Shown here in pieces: positions 62,381 to 64,000 of a stretch of DNA of 64,000 nucleotides. A program made the position numbers and the translations under genes. The stretch is from an uncultured Clostridium sp. (GTDB lineage Bacteria; Bacillota; Clostridia; TANB77; CAG-508), in NCBI GenBank assembly GCA_947427205.1, contig CANEHB010000001.1, positions 335,602 to 399,601 of the forward strand, written 5' to 3'. The notes under the pieces were generated by a model. That model ran no database searches and was not told the DNA's origin. It worked only from the letters and a program-made list of their open reading frames with translations. Numbering within the stretch: the first letter of the stretch is position 1; every line of letters begins with the position of its first letter.

Positions 62381-63712
62381 ATGAATATTGGATTATCAGA
62401 ACATTTTACATATAAAAAGTTAATAAAATTTACAATACCAACAATTATTATGATGATTTTTACATCAATTTATGGAGTTGTAGATGGTATATTTGTATCT
62501 AATTGTGTTGGCTCAGATGCTTTTGCAGCAGTAAATTTAATAATGCCTGCAATAATGATTTTAGGTACATTAGGATTTATGATGGGAACAGGTGGAAGTG
62601 CATTAGTATCAAAAACAATAGGAGAAGGGGATAAAGAAAAAGCAAATAGATATTTTTCAATGTTAGTATATTTGTTAGTAATAGTAGGACTTACACTTAC
62701 AATTATAGGAATATTTTTAATAGGACCAATGGCTAATCTACTTGGAGCAGATGAAAAAATGCTTGCAGATTGTGTAACTTATGGAAGAACATTACTAATA
62801 TTTTTAGTTCCATTTTGTTTACAAAATGCATTTCAAAGTTTTTTAATAGTAGCAGAAAAACCAACATTTGGATTAATTATTTCAATAATATCTGGTGTTA
62901 CTAATATGATTTTAGACTTTTTACTTATTTATGTATTAAAAATGGGAGTGTTTGGAGCAGCACTTGCAACAGGAATTAGTCAAGTAGTTGGGGTAATTAT
63001 TCCAATAATTTATTTTGCTACAAAGAAAAATCATATTTTACAATTTACTAAAACTAAATTTGAAATAAAGCCTATATTACAAGCATGTGCAAATGGATCT
63101 TCAGAAATGTTAACAAATCTATCAATGTCACTTGTAAATATGTTATTTAATGCCCAACTTATGAAATATGCAGGTTCTAATGGAGTTGTAGCATATGGAA
63201 TTATTATGTATGTTGGATTTATATTTTCAGGTACATATTTAGGGTATTCAATAGGAACAGCACCAATTATTGGATATCATTATGGTGCAGGAAATTCAGA
63301 TGAATTAAAAAGTTTATTAAACAAAAGCATAAAATTGATAGCAATAACTGCTTTTGTTATGACAGGACTTGCAGAAATTTTATCAAAACTACTTGCATCA
63401 ATATTTGTAAGTTATGATGCAGGATTACTTGAAATGACAACTAATGCAATAAGAATATTTGCAACATCATATTTAATTAGTGGATTTAATATATTTAGTT
63501 CATCATTCTTTACAGCTTTAAATAATGGAGCAGTTTCAGCTGCAATTTCATTTTTGAGAACTTTAGTTTTCCAAGTTATAATGATATTTGCACTTCCAGT
63601 AATTTTTGGACTAAATGGAATTTGGCTTGCAGTTACTTTTGCAGAAATTTTAGCTTTAATTGTAAGTAGTGTATTTTTAATTATAAACAGAAAAAAATAT
63701 AATTATGTATAA
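62381..63712 (+). CDS. MATE family efflux transporter
   Basis: 443 residues, 12 membrane helices in two matching halves; begins LSEHFTYKKLIKFTIPTIIMMIFTSIYGVVDGIFVSNCVG, with GTGGSALVSKTIGEGD and the second-half GYSIGTAPIIGYHYGAGN typical of the DinF/NorM/MepA relatives. Exports organic cations or drugs using an ion gradient. AGGAGG lies at the end of the kinase gene, so the two are one operon under the structured leader. Confidence 0.92.
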   Translation: MNIGLSEHFTYKKLIKFTIPTIIMMIFTSIYGVVDGIFVSNCVGSDAFAAVNLIMPAIMILGTLGFMMGTGGSALVSKTIGEGDKEKANRYFSMLVYLLVIVGLTLTIIGIFLIGPMANLLGADEKMLADCVTYGRTLLIFLVPFCLQNAFQSFLIVAEKPTFGLIISIISGVTNMILDFLLIYVLKMGVFGAALATGISQVVGVIIPIIYFATKKNHILQFTKTKFEIKPILQACANGSSEMLTNLSMSLVNMLFNAQLMKYAGSNGVVAYGIIMYVGFIFSGTYLGYSIGTAPIIGYHYGAGNSDELKSLLNKSIKLIAITAFVMTGLAEILSKLLASIFVSYDAGLLEMTTNAIRIFATSYLISGFNIFSSSFFTALNNGAVSAAISFLRTLVFQVIMIFALPVIFGLNGIWLAVTFAEILALIVSSVFLIINRKKYNYV

Positions 63713-63791
63713 TTTGTGATAAAAATTTTATGAAAAAACAAAAGTGTAATATTACAAAATTGTAAATATAAAATTATCTATAATTTTTACT

Positions 63792-63827
63792 AAAAAACTA
63801 TATAATAAAAAAATTATATAGTTTTTT
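63792..63827 (+). terminator. Terminator after the MATE gene
   Basis: AAAAAACTATATAAT (63792-63806) pairs with ATTATATAGTTTTTT (63813-63827). The remaining 170 bases to the window end hold no gene I can support. Confidence 0.9.
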
Positions 63828-64000
63828 TGTTTCTATATTAGCTTATATTTTTAGGATGCAACCGTTAGGTTACAAATTTCAAACTAAAATTGATAGAAAA
63901 AATATGATATAAAATGTATAATAATAATATAGTGAATTTAAATACGGTAGTGTAAAGTAATCTATGAAAAAGTAGATTATGAAAAAATTATCTAAAACTA

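Noticed and set aside
1..64000. CRISPR arrays, tRNA or rRNA genes
   Set aside because: I saw no regularly spaced repeats, no T-loop (GGTTCGAATCC-like) sequences and no rRNA signatures.

Overview
The window is very AT-rich (about 27-28% GC by eye), with dense short intergenic gaps, strong AGGAGG-type ribosome binding sites and many TTG/GTG starts. SpoVM, zinc-type L28 and L31, a type II fatty-acid cluster, Tn4451-like mobile DNA and sortase-type surface proteins point to an endospore-forming, Gram-positive anaerobe of the Clostridia, probably an uncultured gut lineage. The lineage is inference; there is no rRNA or tRNA gene here to place it.

Layout. 1-5.3 kb: end of a fatty-acid synthesis cluster (accC partial, accD, accA, fabI, a FabK/nitronate monooxygenase flavoprotein). 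5.4-9.4 kb: patatin lipase, AlkD-like repair protein, membrane protein with a coiled-coil tail, acidic Cys-rich protein, then a small membrane gene and spoVM. 9.5-16.1 kb: rpmB, PstS-like protein, membrane-anchored partner, rpmE, D,D-carboxypeptidase, phosphofructokinase. 17.5-32.8 kb: the usual tig-clpP-clpX neighbourhood, opened by a sortase-anchored papain-like protease gene that is itself split by an 8.8-kb mobilizable element of Tn4451/TnpX type (relaxase, oriT, MFS pump, acetyltransferase, DUF1016 nuclease, serine recombinase). 33-42.4 kb: pseudouridine synthase, HD hydrolase, GIY-YIG protein, thioesterase, SprT-like protease, COG0523 GTPase, LytR-CpsA-Psr protein. 42.5-57.7 kb: an envelope-stress and drug-resistance stretch with a heterodimeric ABC exporter, two two-component systems, a bacitracin/lantibiotic-type ABC transporter, two VanZ proteins, an acetyltransferase and a tocopherol-cyclase-like protein. 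57.8-63.7 kb: small proteins, a GntR-ABC operon, then a structured RNA leader in front of a cytidylate-kinase-like gene and a MATE pump.

The most interesting signal is a genetic-code one. Three unrelated genes (9126-9282, 21371-22409, 59992-60688) are each broken by one extra base, and in all three the break falls on an in-frame CGG followed by A. Reading the four bases CGGA as one glycine restores the family-typical protein each time. By manual scan I found no other in-frame CGG in any of the AT-rich genes of the window. The only other in-frame CGGs (five) sit in three single-gene cassettes of foreign, higher-GC codon usage (16401, 34344, 35130), and none of those is followed by A. This suggests that CGG is an unassigned or starved codon at which ribosomes shift +1, or that CGGA is a four-base glycine codon. 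The rival explanation, recurrent sequencing error, can be tested with reads and peptides.
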